Shown here: positions 1 to 10,084 of the stretch, in pieces
Layout of the letters: the number at the start of each line of letters is the position of its first letter
Position numbering within the stretch: position 1 is the stretch's first letter
Origin: an uncultured Flavobacteriaceae bacterium
GTDB lineage: Bacteria; Bacteroidota; Bacteroidia; Flavobacteriales; Flavobacteriaceae
Reading direction: 5' to 3'
DNA length: 64,000 nt
Assembly: GCA_943789305.1 (NCBI GenBank)
Contig: CALSTP010000001.1
Span: forward strand, 1,126,178-1,190,177
The notes under the pieces: generated by a model
The model's input: only the letters and a program-made list of their open reading frames with translations
What the model was told of the DNA's origin: nothing
The model's database searches: none
Position numbers and translations under genes: made by a program

Positions 1-497
1 ATCCACGAATTCTTACTGTTGGTGCTGAACCTGGTTGACCGTTTGTAACAACAGACACCCCAGAAACTCTACCCTGTAATACTTCAGCAGCGTTTACAAC
101 TGGTACCTTAACAGCATCAGCTACGTCAACAGTTGCGACAGCTCCAGTTACGCTTCCACGTGCTTGAGTGCTGTAACCCGTTACAATAATTTCGTCAAGT
201 TGACTAACAGAATCTTGAAGAAAAATTGTTAAGTTGGTTAAACCATTTACTGCTAGAGTTTGTGATTCAAATCCAATACTGGAGATCTCAAGAGAGTCGC
301 TATCATTTGTTTCAATTGAAAAATTTCCATCGAAGTCAGATGTGGTCCCTTTGTCTGTTCCAGAAATGATAATTGTAGCACCAGGAATCGGAACTCCTGC
401 AGCATCAAGAACTACTCCAGTTGTTGATTGTTGAGCATGTAACAATAGTCCACAAAAAAGTAGCACTAAAGTTACAGCAAAATTGATTTTTTTCATT
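1..497 (-). CDS. SusC/RagA-type TonB-dependent outer-membrane receptor, N-terminal part (runs off window start)
   Basis: Reverse-strand translation from ATG at 497: MKKINFAVTLVLLFCGLLLHAQQSTTGVVLDAAGVPIPGATIIISGTDKGTTSDFDGNFSIETNDS...LDEIIVTGYSTQARGSVTGAVATVDVADAVKVPVVNAAEVLQGRVSGVSVV: signal peptide, CarboxypepD_reg-like domain and SusC plug motif. Confidence 0.9.
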
Positions 498-871
498 TTT
501 TGTTGTTTTGATTAAATATAGTTGTTGTTTTAAGGCCATAAATATAGTAAATAAATAATTATATAAAAATATTACTCCTGTTATTTGACAGTTAATTCAA
601 CCCTCTCAAAGTTTGATTTCAATTTCAATTAAAATTTATGCAATTATAAGTGTATGGTTCTCAAAATATTAGTAAGAATGCAGAAAATTTATTGATAAGT
701 TTAAATATTTCTAATTAAGAAAACGTAAACTTCCTGATAAAAAATGATGATATCATAAAAATAAAGTTTTTAAAATAAGTAATACTGAAATTATTTTAAT
801 AATAATTGAATTTCTAATAAATTTATCTATGAAAAAAGCTCTAAATTTGAAAATTAAATAATTTTACATTA

Positions 872-2941
872 ATGTCTATTTCAATAAAAATACAGCTCGT
901 ATTCTTTATAATTTTCACTCTAAACCTGAGTCTTTTTTCACAAATAAGTCCAAAATCAATAGAAATTGTTCGAGATGGTTATGGAATACCGCATATTTTC
1001 GCACAGACAGATGCGGAAGTTGCTTACGGGTTAGCATGGGCACATGCGGAAGATGATTTTAAAACCATACAGCAATCTTATCTTGCAGGAAACTTCTTGC
1101 TAAGCAAGCATATTGGAAAAAAAGGTATTCCAGCTGATTTTTTATCTCAATTAATTCGATCTGAGGAATTGGTAAATCTTCAATATGAAAAAAAAATCAG
1201 CCCTGAATACAAAAAAATTCTAGAGGCATATGCAGCTGGAATGAATAGCTATGCAGAAAATCACCCAGAGCAAGTGCTTTCCAGAGAATTATTCCCAGTT
1301 ACCCCGAAAAAAATGATGAGATATGGGCAATTACAATTGTTTATATCATCAAAAGGTGACTATTGGGTTTCAAAAATAATTGAAAATGATTTGAACTATA
1401 CCCCCTCAAAAGAAGATTTGAAGGGTTCGAATACATTTGCTTTCAATAGTTCGAAGACCACCGATGGGGATACTTATTTGGCAATCAATACTCACCAACC
1501 TCTTGATGGACCTGTGTCATGGTATGAAGCACATCTTTGCAGTGAAGAAGGAACCAATATTTTGGGAGCTCTTTTTGCAGGTAGTCCAAGTATACTCATT
1601 GGTGCAAATGAACATCTTGGCTGGGCTCATACAGTCAACCAACCTGATAAAACAGATGTTTATGCATTGCAAATGCATCCAAAAAAGAAAAATGTATATA
1701 TCGTTGATGGTGAAGAATTTCAGCTTGAAACCTACAAGGCTAAAATGAACATTAAAGTTTTTGGTATTCCAATAGGAATTTCAAAAAAATACTACAGAAG
1801 TATTTTTGGCCCTACCCTAAAAAACAAATCTGGTTATTATTCCGTGAGAACTCCTGCTCTTTTTGAAATAAGAGGTCTAGAGCAATGGTGGAGAATGAAC
1901 AAAGCTACTTCTTTTAAAGAATTTTATAATGTATTAAAAATGCAAGCACTCCCGGGTTATAACATTGGGTATGCCGATAAAAATGACACCATCTTTTATA
2001 TCTCTAATGGTCTCATTCCTAAAAGAGTTGAGGGTTATGATTGGAAAGAAGTTGTTCCTGGGAACACTAAGAAGACATTATGGACAGAGACTTATGAGAT
2101 TGAAAAACTTCCTCAAGTAATTCAACCAAAATCAGGATATTTTTACAATACAAACCATTCTCCGTTTAAATCAACTGATGAAAAAAATAATCCTGATGGA
2201 GAATTGTTTTCATTGGATATGGGTTTTGAACGTTATGAGAATAATCGCTCTATTCGTTTAAAAGAGTTAATCGATGCTCAGGATAAAGTTTCTTATAAAG
2301 ACTTTAAAAGAATGAAATACGATAGAAAATATCCCGAAAAAATGAATTTCTCTTGGATGGATATAAATGCACTTTTTGAAATTGATTCAAAACGATATCC
2401 TGATATTGCTTCCCTTATTCAACGAATTCAAAATTGGGATAGAAAGGCAGATGCAAACTCTATGGGTGCTGGGACTTTTGGAGTTTTATATTATAATCTT
2501 TATCCGTACTATGATGCTTTACCAGAACCTAAAATTTTTTCAGAAACTACTTTGGTTCAAGGTTTAAGAGACAGCAAAGCATATCTACTTAAACACTTTA
2601 AAACATTAGATATTACATTGGGAGACTTTCAAAAACTGGTTCGAGGAGATAAAGAACTTCCAATTTATGGTCTTCCCGATGTGCTAACTTCAATGAGTGC
2701 AAAACCATATAAAGATGGTAAAGTAAAGATTGTAAGTGGAGAATCATACATTGAGCTTGTGCGCTTTACTCCCCAAGGAACCTTAATCGAGTCTTCGATT
2801 TCATACGGTAGTTCAGATCATCAGGATTCACCGCATTATGATGATCAAATGGAGATTTACTCACAATTTAAAACTAAGAAAATGTCTTTGAGTAAGGAGG
2901 ATGCTTACAAAAATGCTAAACGCATTTATCACCCAGAATAG
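872..2941 (+). CDS. penicillin acylase family (S45) Ntn-hydrolase, secreted
   Basis: 689 aa; N-terminal signal peptide, VRDGYGIPHIFAQTDAEVAYGLAWAHAEDDF motif and GSNTFAFN autoprocessing/nucleophile Ser region. Confidence 0.88.
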   Translation: MSISIKIQLVFFIIFTLNLSLFSQISPKSIEIVRDGYGIPHIFAQTDAEVAYGLAWAHAEDDFKTIQQSYLAGNFLLSKHIGKKGIPADFLSQLIRSEELVNLQYEKKISPEYKKILEAYAAGMNSYAENHPEQVLSRELFPVTPKKMMRYGQLQLFISSKGDYWVSKIIENDLNYTPSKEDLKGSNTFAFNSSKTTDGDTYLAINTHQPLDGPVSWYEAHLCSEEGTNILGALFAGSPSILIGANEHLGWAHTVNQPDKTDVYALQMHPKKKNVYIVDGEEFQLETYKAKMNIKVFGIPIGISKKYYRSIFGPTLKNKSGYYSVRTPALFEIRGLEQWWRMNKATSFKEFYNVLKMQALPGYNIGYADKNDTIFYISNGLIPKRVEGYDWKEVVPGNTKKTLWTETYEIEKLPQVIQPKSGYFYNTNHSPFKSTDEKNNPDGELFSLDMGFERYENNRSIRLKELIDAQDKVSYKDFKRMKYDRKYPEKMNFSWMDINALFEIDSKRYPDIASLIQRIQNWDRKADANSMGAGTFGVLYYNLYPYYDALPEPKIFSETTLVQGLRDSKAYLLKHFKTLDITLGDFQKLVRGDKELPIYGLPDVLTSMSAKPYKDGKVKIVSGESYIELVRFTPQGTLIESSISYGSSDHQDSPHYDDQMEIYSQFKTKKMSLSKEDAYKNAKRIYHPE

Positions 2942-2944
2942 AAT

Positions 2945-4072
2945 TTATTGGTTCACCAAAGCTAATTTGTAAATTTCAATATAGCTTCCAACAATCATGT
3001 TCAAATCAAATTTACGCGCTTCTTTTTGTGCATTGTCCTTAAATTCCTCCAAAATTGTTTCATTTGACAATAATTCTATACTCTTCTTGGACATTCCTTC
3101 AATATTACCTACATCAAAAAGATAACCCGAAACACCTTCTATATTTACCTCGGACAGTCCACCAGCGTTTGAAGAAATTACAGGAACTCTCATCATCATA
3201 GCCTCTAGAGCTGATAATCCAAAACTTTCTTTTTCTGATGGAAGAATAAAAAGGTCGGAATAACAGAGTACCTCAAAAACTTGATTGCTTTTCCCTAGAA
3301 ATTTTACAGAATCAGAAATCCCTTTTTTACTGCAATAATCTATTACTGTTTGTTTGTCTGGTCCCTCTCCAACCATAATTAATTTTGCAGGGACTTTTTT
3401 AATGATTTTTTCGAATACTTTTACAACATCTAAAACTCTTTTGACCGACCTAAAGTTACTTACGTGTGATACAATACGTTCATGAGGTTCAGCAATAACA
3501 TATCGTTCACAATCTTCATTATGGCTTGAATGCTTGTTGAAGTCAACAAAATTTGGAACAACATTAATTTCTTTTCTAATATCAAACAAAGCAAGTGTGT
3601 CTTCTTTCAAACTTTGAGAAACTGAAGTTACACAGTCAGAATTATTAATACTAAACTCAACAGCAGATTTGTAGAAAGGATGACTTCCAACAAGTGTAAT
3701 GTCAGTACCGTGTAGTGTGGTAACAATAGGTAATTTGATTCCTTGATCTTCCAACATTTTTTTTGCCATATATGCAGCATATGCATGAGGAATAGCATAA
3801 TGCACATGCAACAGGTCAATTTGATGTAATTTGACCATATCTACTAATTTACTAGACAAAGCCAGCTCATAAGGTTGGTAGTGAAAAAGAGGATAATCGG
3901 GTACATTCACTTCATGAAAATGAAGATTATCACTCAAAGCTTCTAAACGTACAGGTTGCTTGTAGGTTATAAAGTGTACTTCATGTCCTTTTATAGCCAA
4001 AGCTAAACCGAGCTCAGTAGCCACTACTCCACTTCCTCCAAAGGTTGGATAACAAACAATTGCTATTTTCAA
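2945..4072 (-). CDS. bshA: N-acetyl-alpha-D-glucosaminyl L-malate synthase (GT4 family, bacillithiol-type pathway)
   Basis: MKIAIVCYPTFGGSGVVATELGLALAIKGHEVHFITY...DLLHVHYAIPHAYAAYMAK...TTLHGTDITLVGSHP...ESFGLSALEAMMMRVPVISSNAGGLSEV. Confidence 0.92.
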   Translation of the reverse strand: MKIAIVCYPTFGGSGVVATELGLALAIKGHEVHFITYKQPVRLEALSDNLHFHEVNVPDYPLFHYQPYELALSSKLVDMVKLHQIDLLHVHYAIPHAYAAYMAKKMLEDQGIKLPIVTTLHGTDITLVGSHPFYKSAVEFSINNSDCVTSVSQSLKEDTLALFDIRKEINVVPNFVDFNKHSSHNEDCERYVIAEPHERIVSHVSNFRSVKRVLDVVKVFEKIIKKVPAKLIMVGEGPDKQTVIDYCSKKGISDSVKFLGKSNQVFEVLCYSDLFILPSEKESFGLSALEAMMMRVPVISSNAGGLSEVNIEGVSGYLFDVGNIEGMSKKSIELLSNETILEEFKDNAQKEARKFDLNMIVGSYIEIYKLALVNQ

Positions 4073-4082
4073 ATGATTAATT

Positions 4083-6980
4083 TTAATTTATTATTGCATC
4101 GTAAATATAACGCTGAATACGGGTTCTAATATCATGTTTTAACAACAAATTATTTTCCATTGAAGGATAAGTTCTGTTTGATAAAAAAACATAAATCAGT
4201 TCATTTTCTGGATCTGCCCATGCATAAGTCCCTGTAAATCCAGAATGTCCAAAACTAGCCTTTGGTACACAACCACAGGTAGAACCCCTTCCTTCAATCT
4301 GTGGTTTATCAAAACCTACACCCCTTCTATTACCTTCTTCACAATAAAGACATTGATTGAATTGATCAAAAGTTGTAGAAGAAAAAAACTGATTCTCATC
4401 ATAAAGACCTTTTTGTAAAAACATTTGCATAATGGCCCCAACTTCAGTTGCATTAGAAAAAAGACCTGCATGTCCACCGATTCCTCCTAGCATTGCAGCA
4501 CCCATATCATGAACTTCACCTTTTAATTCTTGATTCCTAAAATACGTGTCTATTTCTGAAGGAATTACCCTCAAATTTGGGAGGTTTGTTTTTGGATTAA
4601 AAGTAGTCTTCTTTAAACCCATTGATTTGTATAAAGAATTATGTGCCAATTCTGATAATGGTTGTTTGTATCGCTCCTCTAAAAGATCTTTCATTAAGAA
4701 ATAGGGTAAATCAGAATACTTATATTCCAAGGTGTCGCGTAATTCACTTGAAATTATTTGATTACTAATTTCTTCTATCACTTTCTTTTTCCCATAAAAA
4801 TTGTCTGCCACTGGAATTGGATAACGATTACTTTTTCTTTTTCTGTAAAATTTTTTATTCAATTTAGTAGATCCTTCTTTTAATGTTTCTTTGTAAAATG
4901 GAATCCAAGGGACAAGGCGTGCATAGTGAGAAAGCATATCCTTGATCTTTATGTTTGCCTTGTTGGAATTCTTCCATTCTTCCTTTAGAGAACCTAAAGT
5001 GGCGTCTAAAGAAAGTTTCTTTTGATCAACCTCCTGAATCACAAGAGGTAAAGTGGTGAGTATTTTTGTCAAAGAAGCTAAATCGTAAATATCGTTATTG
5101 GTAACGGGTATTTTTTTTTCATAAGTATGAAATCCATAGCTTTTGTTAAACACTACTTTCCCATAACGAGCTACAAGAATTTGCATTCCTGGTGTCATCA
5201 ATGAATCCATTGCTACTTTCGCGAGCTTGTCAATTTCTTCCAAAGTTTTCGGATTTAACCCTACTTCCAATGGAGATCCCGTTCTGAGTTTGGTTGGACC
5301 TTCGAGGGTAATTCCAGTGCCTGCTGGGAAATTAGGATAAATTGAAACCGGCAATTTTCCTGTTGCCTTGTGTTCACCTAAAAAAACTTTTGCTGAAGCC
5401 TTTTGAGCAAGGGTACTGTTTTGATAACTTACCACAATCCCCTCAATTTCATTCAAGTTTGACAGTTTATTGAGCGCATATGGCTTAACAAATACATTTA
5501 AAATTAGTTTATGATTTTTTGAAAGAGCAGCTAACAACTGTCTTTCTTTTTTTGAGAAACCTGAGGCTTTCCATGGATTTTCATTAGAACGATGAAAACC
5601 AATAATTATGGATTTGTGGGGATTTAATGCTTCGATAATTTGATTGATTGACATTGAAGTGTCAACCTTATGAAGCTTTATTTTTGAAGATAAAGTCGAT
5701 TCAAATTGTAATCCATCATCATCACCAATTTTTATGTAACCATAAGTCTTATTAACATCAAGAGGCAAAATGTTATTTTTATTTTGAACAATCGTAACAG
5801 CTGATTCCATCGCCTTTTGAATTAAATAATCATCTTTTGTGGAATTGAGATCTTCAATTAAATTTATAGATGAAGTCGCTTGTGATTTATTTAAGCCAAC
5901 AAAATATTTTGCTTTTAATATTTTCTTTACTGAATAAGCTAATCGTTCTTCAGAAAACACCCGGTCATTTAAAGCTCGCTTCATCTGTTTAATTGCTGAT
6001 TTGACGTCATTTGGAATCAATAAAATATCGTTCCCAGCTAAAAAAGCTGCTACGTCAATACCATATTTTGGACTAATATCAGATGCACCTTTCATGTTTA
6101 ATGCATCAGTAATGACTAGGCCTTTATATTGCAATGAATCAAGGAGTAACTCTTTTACTATTTTTGGAGATAATGATGATGGAATCCCTGGGTCCAAAGC
6201 TTTTATATCTAGATGAGCAACCATAACTGAGGAAACTCCCTCTTGAATGATTTTTTTAAATGGATACAGTTCTATTTCGTGAATTCGTTTTTTAGAGAAA
6301 TTAATTGAGGGCAAGCCTAAATGAGAGTCGGTTTCTGTATCTCCATGTCCAGGGAAATGTTTTGCAGAAGATAAAACCCCTGCCCTATGCATTCCTTTGA
6401 TAAATACAATTCCTTTTTCGGAAACATTATTTTTATCCTCGCCAAAAGATCTATTCCCTATGATTGGGTTTGATGGATTAGTATTGATATCAACTGAAGG
6501 AGCAAAATTAATATGAACCCCTAAGCGTTTTGCTTGTTCCCCTATTCTAAAGCCGATTTCCTCGATGATATCGTTGTCTTGAATTGCCCCAAGAGTCATG
6601 TTCCAAGGAAATGCTTGTACAGAATCTAAGCGCATTGCGACCCCCCATTCAGCATCCATTCCTATCAGTAATGGAGTTTTAGCTTTATCTTGAAATTGAT
6701 TCAACCAATTTGTTTGACCAAGAGGACCTCCCAAAGAAAAGACGACTCCTCCAATTTTGTCTTCTTCAATATTATTTGCAATCTTTTCTAAATGCTCTTT
6801 TCCCTGTTCTGAGAAAGCCATTACCATAAAAAGTTGTCCTATTTTTTCTTCTAAACTCAAAGAAACATATGTACTATCAACCCATTTGATTTGGTCTTCA
6901 ACATTTGATGCTAGTAGTGGATCTGGAGTTTGAGCAAAAAGCGTATATCCACAAAAGAATAAAAAAAGCAGGTACCGCAT
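4083..6980 (-). CDS. GH3 beta-N-acetylglucosaminidase fused to C-terminal serine hydrolase (beta-lactamase/AmpC-like) domain
   Basis: N-terminal GH3 NagZ motif SSAKHFPGHGDTETDSHLGLP; C-terminal YDLASLTKILTTLP (SxxK) and FGHSGFTGTYAWADP beta-lactamase-like motifs; 965 aa. Confidence 0.92.
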   Translation of the reverse strand: MRYLLFLFFCGYTLFAQTPDPLLASNVEDQIKWVDSTYVSLSLEEKIGQLFMVMAFSEQGKEHLEKIANNIEEDKIGGVVFSLGGPLGQTNWLNQFQDKAKTPLLIGMDAEWGVAMRLDSVQAFPWNMTLGAIQDNDIIEEIGFRIGEQAKRLGVHINFAPSVDINTNPSNPIIGNRSFGEDKNNVSEKGIVFIKGMHRAGVLSSAKHFPGHGDTETDSHLGLPSINFSKKRIHEIELYPFKKIIQEGVSSVMVAHLDIKALDPGIPSSLSPKIVKELLLDSLQYKGLVITDALNMKGASDISPKYGIDVAAFLAGNDILLIPNDVKSAIKQMKRALNDRVFSEERLAYSVKKILKAKYFVGLNKSQATSSINLIEDLNSTKDDYLIQKAMESAVTIVQNKNNILPLDVNKTYGYIKIGDDDGLQFESTLSSKIKLHKVDTSMSINQIIEALNPHKSIIIGFHRSNENPWKASGFSKKERQLLAALSKNHKLILNVFVKPYALNKLSNLNEIEGIVVSYQNSTLAQKASAKVFLGEHKATGKLPVSIYPNFPAGTGITLEGPTKLRTGSPLEVGLNPKTLEEIDKLAKVAMDSLMTPGMQILVARYGKVVFNKSYGFHTYEKKIPVTNNDIYDLASLTKILTTLPLVIQEVDQKKLSLDATLGSLKEEWKNSNKANIKIKDMLSHYARLVPWIPFYKETLKEGSTKLNKKFYRKRKSNRYPIPVADNFYGKKKVIEEISNQIISSELRDTLEYKYSDLPYFLMKDLLEERYKQPLSELAHNSLYKSMGLKKTTFNPKTNLPNLRVIPSEIDTYFRNQELKGEVHDMGAAMLGGIGGHAGLFSNATEVGAIMQMFLQKGLYDENQFFSSTTFDQFNQCLYCEEGNRRGVGFDKPQIEGRGSTCGCVPKASFGHSGFTGTYAWADPENELIYVFLSNRTYPSMENNLLLKHDIRTRIQRYIYDAIIN

Positions 6981-6993
6981 ATGGTGTTGGGTT

Positions 6994-7479
6994 TTATTTT
7001 ATAAAACGGGAATGCCAACTATTTCCAGCTGGTCCTTCCCAATGATTTAAATATTCTTCTTTATCTACTACTAAGTTATTAAAAACAATTGTTTCGGTAG
7101 TTACTTTTCTTTTTTTTGCAAGAGAACGAAACTCTTTCAATGGGGTGTACAAAAGCTCATCCCCTTTTTTGTGAGTAACATTCATTTTATCTAAAAGTTC
7201 TATTTGGCATTGATCTTCAATGCTTTGAATAAATCTCACAGAAGAGTCAATTGAACAGCCTGTTGCACCTTGATTTTGTTCATCAAGACCTATTACAATA
7301 AACCTATCATAAGGAATCTCATAACCTGTTACTAAATCGGTTCCGTGAGCAGTCCATTTTTTTAAAAATTCTTGAAGTTGTTGGTCTAGCTTTTCTTTTT
7401 CTTTGGAGGAAAAAGAACGGGAAGCTTGATAAATCCAGACGCGGGCATGATTTGGAAGATCAGAGAAAGGAATTAACAT
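6994..7479 (-). CDS. conserved flavobacterial protein commonly labelled 'ABC transporter ATPase' (no Walker A seen)
   Basis: 161 aa, HARVWIYQASRSF...GCSIDSSVRFIQ; sits in an operon-like run with Fe-S proteins. Confidence 0.6.
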   Translation of the reverse strand: MLIPFSDLPNHARVWIYQASRSFSSKEKEKLDQQLQEFLKKWTAHGTDLVTGYEIPYDRFIVIGLDEQNQGATGCSIDSSVRFIQSIEDQCQIELLDKMNVTHKKGDELLYTPLKEFRSLAKKRKVTTETIVFNNLVVDKEEYLNHWEGPAGNSWHSRFIK

Positions 7480-7482
7480 GGA

Positions 7483-8265
7483 TTATAAGTCTTTTGCAGT
7501 AGCGATAAGTTCAGCAACATCCAAAACAGGTATCTCACCCTCTTTTTCTTTGTTTTTTATTCCATCGGTGAGCATGGTGTTACAAAAAGGACATCCTGCT
7601 GCAATAATATCGGGCTTAACTTCAAGAGCTTGTTCGGTTCTTTCAATATTGATGTCTTTAGAACCCTTTTCTGGTTCTTTAAACATTTGGGCTCCTCCAG
7701 CACCACAACAAAGCCCTTTTGCTTTACAATTCTTCATCTCAACCAACTCGGCGTCTAATTTTTTGATTAGATCACGAGGGGCTTCATAAACATCGTTTGC
7801 ACGCCCCAAATAACAGGGATCATGAAAGGTTATTTTTTTGCCTTTGTAAGATCCTCTTTCAATGGTTAGTTTTCCATGATCCAATAAATCTTTTAAAAGT
7901 TGAGTGTGATGAATAACCTCATAAGATCCTCCTAATTGGGGATATTCATTTTTAAGTGTATTAAAACAATGAGGACATGTGGTTACTATTTTTTTAACTT
8001 CATAACCGTTGAGTACTTCAATATTTGCTATTGCCTGCATTTGGAAGAGAAACTCATTTCCAGAGCGTTTTGCTGGGTCTCCAGTACAACTTTCTTCGGC
8101 TCCCAAAACAGCATATGAAACACCAGTATTATGTAGTAGTTTCACAAAAGCCTTTGTGATTTTTTTCGCTCTTTCGTCAAAGCTTCCAGCACAACCCACC
8201 CAAAATAAAATTTCTGGGGTTTTTCCTTCAGCGGTCAATTCAGCAACTGTCGGTACTTTAATCAT
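7483..8265 (-). CDS. (Fe-S)-binding protein with two CCG domains (HdrB/GlcF-like)
   Basis: FWVGCAGSFDERAKK...TTCPHCFNTLKNEYP...CYLGRANDVYEAPR...GLCCGAGGAQMFKE...AAGCPFCNTML. Confidence 0.9.
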   Translation of the reverse strand: MIKVPTVAELTAEGKTPEILFWVGCAGSFDERAKKITKAFVKLLHNTGVSYAVLGAEESCTGDPAKRSGNEFLFQMQAIANIEVLNGYEVKKIVTTCPHCFNTLKNEYPQLGGSYEVIHHTQLLKDLLDHGKLTIERGSYKGKKITFHDPCYLGRANDVYEAPRDLIKKLDAELVEMKNCKAKGLCCGAGGAQMFKEPEKGSKDINIERTEQALEVKPDIIAAGCPFCNTMLTDGIKNKEKEGEIPVLDVAELIATAKDL

Positions 8266-8270
8266 AAGTT

Positions 8271-8720
8271 TTATTTGTCATTCATACCATCATCAAAAAC
8301 CTGAATAGTTACTTCTTTATTAACTAATTCAGTAAATTTTCCTTTATATTGAGTAGCTTTCACCAAATGATTGTCAATCCAATGATAATTTCCCCCTCTT
8401 GGTTTACCCATCAACAAACTGTGATATTTAAAACCATTTTTCTTTAACCAAGCTTCAGTAACTTCTCTGTTGGCTTCTACTCTTGAAGTAAAGAAACATA
8501 TTAAATGTCCTTCATCATACCAACGATTGCATGTTTCTAAGGCATCTGGATATAATTCTGCAGTAACCATTCGTTCAGGTTCTTCATTAGGAATATCATC
8601 ACAGATTGTTCCATCAATATCAATAAGATAATTTTTGATTCCATCGGGTAAAACCGGACTTATTACCTCTCCGTTTTCAACTTTTTTGTGCAAATAGTTT
8701 TCTGCTTCTTCTTTATGCAT
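8271..8720 (-). CDS. HAD-like / LNS2-type phosphatase domain protein
   Basis: YLIDIDGTICDDIPNEEPERM (DxDGT motif), CFFTSRVE. Confidence 0.7.
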   Translation of the reverse strand: MHKEEAENYLHKKVENGEVISPVLPDGIKNYLIDIDGTICDDIPNEEPERMVTAELYPDALETCNRWYDEGHLICFFTSRVEANREVTEAWLKKNGFKYHSLLMGKPRGGNYHWIDNHLVKATQYKGKFTELVNKEVTIQVFDDGMNDK

Positions 8721-8737
8721 CTTTTTTTATTTAATAG

Positions 8738-10078
8738 TTACAGGTCTTGAACCCAGTTAATTCTATCTTGTTGATTAAATGGCCAGGGGGCACCATTATT
8801 CTCAATATTGCCCATCATATTGTTTAGATCTGCTGGGGCTGCAGATTCTTCCATTACCAAATATTGTCTCATACTCATGATAATTGATAAAGGGTCTATG
8901 TCTATTGGACATGCTTGAACACAAGCATTACAAGAGGTGCATGCCCATAATTCTTCTGTAGAAATATAATCGTTTAACAATTGCTTCCCATCGGGGACAT
9001 AAACTCCCTTATTATTTTGAATGTTTTTCCCTACCTCTGTAAGTCGGTCTCTAGTATCCATCATTATTTTCCTAGGAGAGAGTAATTTCCCTGTTTGATT
9101 TGCTGGACACTCTGAAGTACATCTCCCACATTCTGTACATGTATATGCATTTAATAACTGAACCTTATTTAAATCCATTACATCAGAAGCTCCAAATTTA
9201 TCTGGTTCTCCTGCTGAGTTATCTTCAACTGCATAGGGATCAGCATCTGGGTCAAACATCAATTTAACTTCTGCTGTTACCGCAGTATTATTTTCAAAAC
9301 TACCTTTGGGATTTAAATTTGCAAAATAGGTGTTTGGAAAGGCCAATAAAATATGTAAATGCTTAGAATAATAGAGGTAATTTAAGAAAATAAAAATTCC
9401 TACAATGTGCATCCACCAAGCAGTTCGCTCTACCACAACTGCTGTTTCTAGGGTAAATCCTTCAAACAGTAAGGCAAGGTATTGGCTTATTGGAAAAGAT
9501 CCTGCTTGTTGATAGTGTTCTGCATTTGGAAAATTATTTTGAATGTATAAATCTGCACCATTCATAGTCAAGAACAAAGTCATTAAAATAATTTCGAAAT
9601 AAAGAATTAAATCAGCATCTAATTTAGGCCATCCTTTCATTTCATTCTTCCAAAAACGGTTCAATCGAATGATATTTCTCCTACACCAAAATATTATTAC
9701 GGCAACAAGGACTAGGAAAGCAAATATCTCAAAAGTTGCTATCAATACATTGTATGCTTTCCCCAAAATTGGAGCGAATATTCTATGTGTTCCAAAAATA
9801 CCATCAATTACAATTTCGAGTAATTCAATATTGATAAACAAAAAACCGATATAAACCACAACGTGTAAAACCCCTGCAATTGGGCGTTTTACCATTTTAG
9901 ACTGCCCAAAAGCAATCAGTGCCATATTTTTCCATCGCTGAGTGGATTTGTCCGTTCGAGCAATATTTTTACCCAAGTTGATGTTCCGTTTAATTTTCAG
10001 AATATTCCGAGTAAATACATAGACGGCAGCTATTAGGAGCATTAAAAAAACTAAATTGGGTAAAAACGCTAAAATCAT
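8738..10078 (-). CDS. membrane-bound 4Fe-4S dicluster (Fe-S)-binding oxidoreductase
   Basis: N-terminal TM helices; CTECGRCTSECPANQTGKLLSPRK and CTSCNACVQACPIDIDPLSII ferredoxin motifs. Confidence 0.88.
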   Translation of the reverse strand: MILAFLPNLVFLMLLIAAVYVFTRNILKIKRNINLGKNIARTDKSTQRWKNMALIAFGQSKMVKRPIAGVLHVVVYIGFLFINIELLEIVIDGIFGTHRIFAPILGKAYNVLIATFEIFAFLVLVAVIIFWCRRNIIRLNRFWKNEMKGWPKLDADLILYFEIILMTLFLTMNGADLYIQNNFPNAEHYQQAGSFPISQYLALLFEGFTLETAVVVERTAWWMHIVGIFIFLNYLYYSKHLHILLAFPNTYFANLNPKGSFENNTAVTAEVKLMFDPDADPYAVEDNSAGEPDKFGASDVMDLNKVQLLNAYTCTECGRCTSECPANQTGKLLSPRKIMMDTRDRLTEVGKNIQNNKGVYVPDGKQLLNDYISTEELWACTSCNACVQACPIDIDPLSIIMSMRQYLVMEESAAPADLNNMMGNIENNGAPWPFNQQDRINWVQDL

Positions 10079-10084
10079 ATTGAA

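Noticed and set aside
498-871. Long AT-rich intergenic region between susC and the acylase
   Set aside because: No convincing hairpin, repeat array or conserved RNA pattern beyond divergent promoters.
1437-1748. 103-aa ORF inside the penicillin acylase gene
   Set aside because: Alternate-frame shadow ORF with no recognisable protein features.
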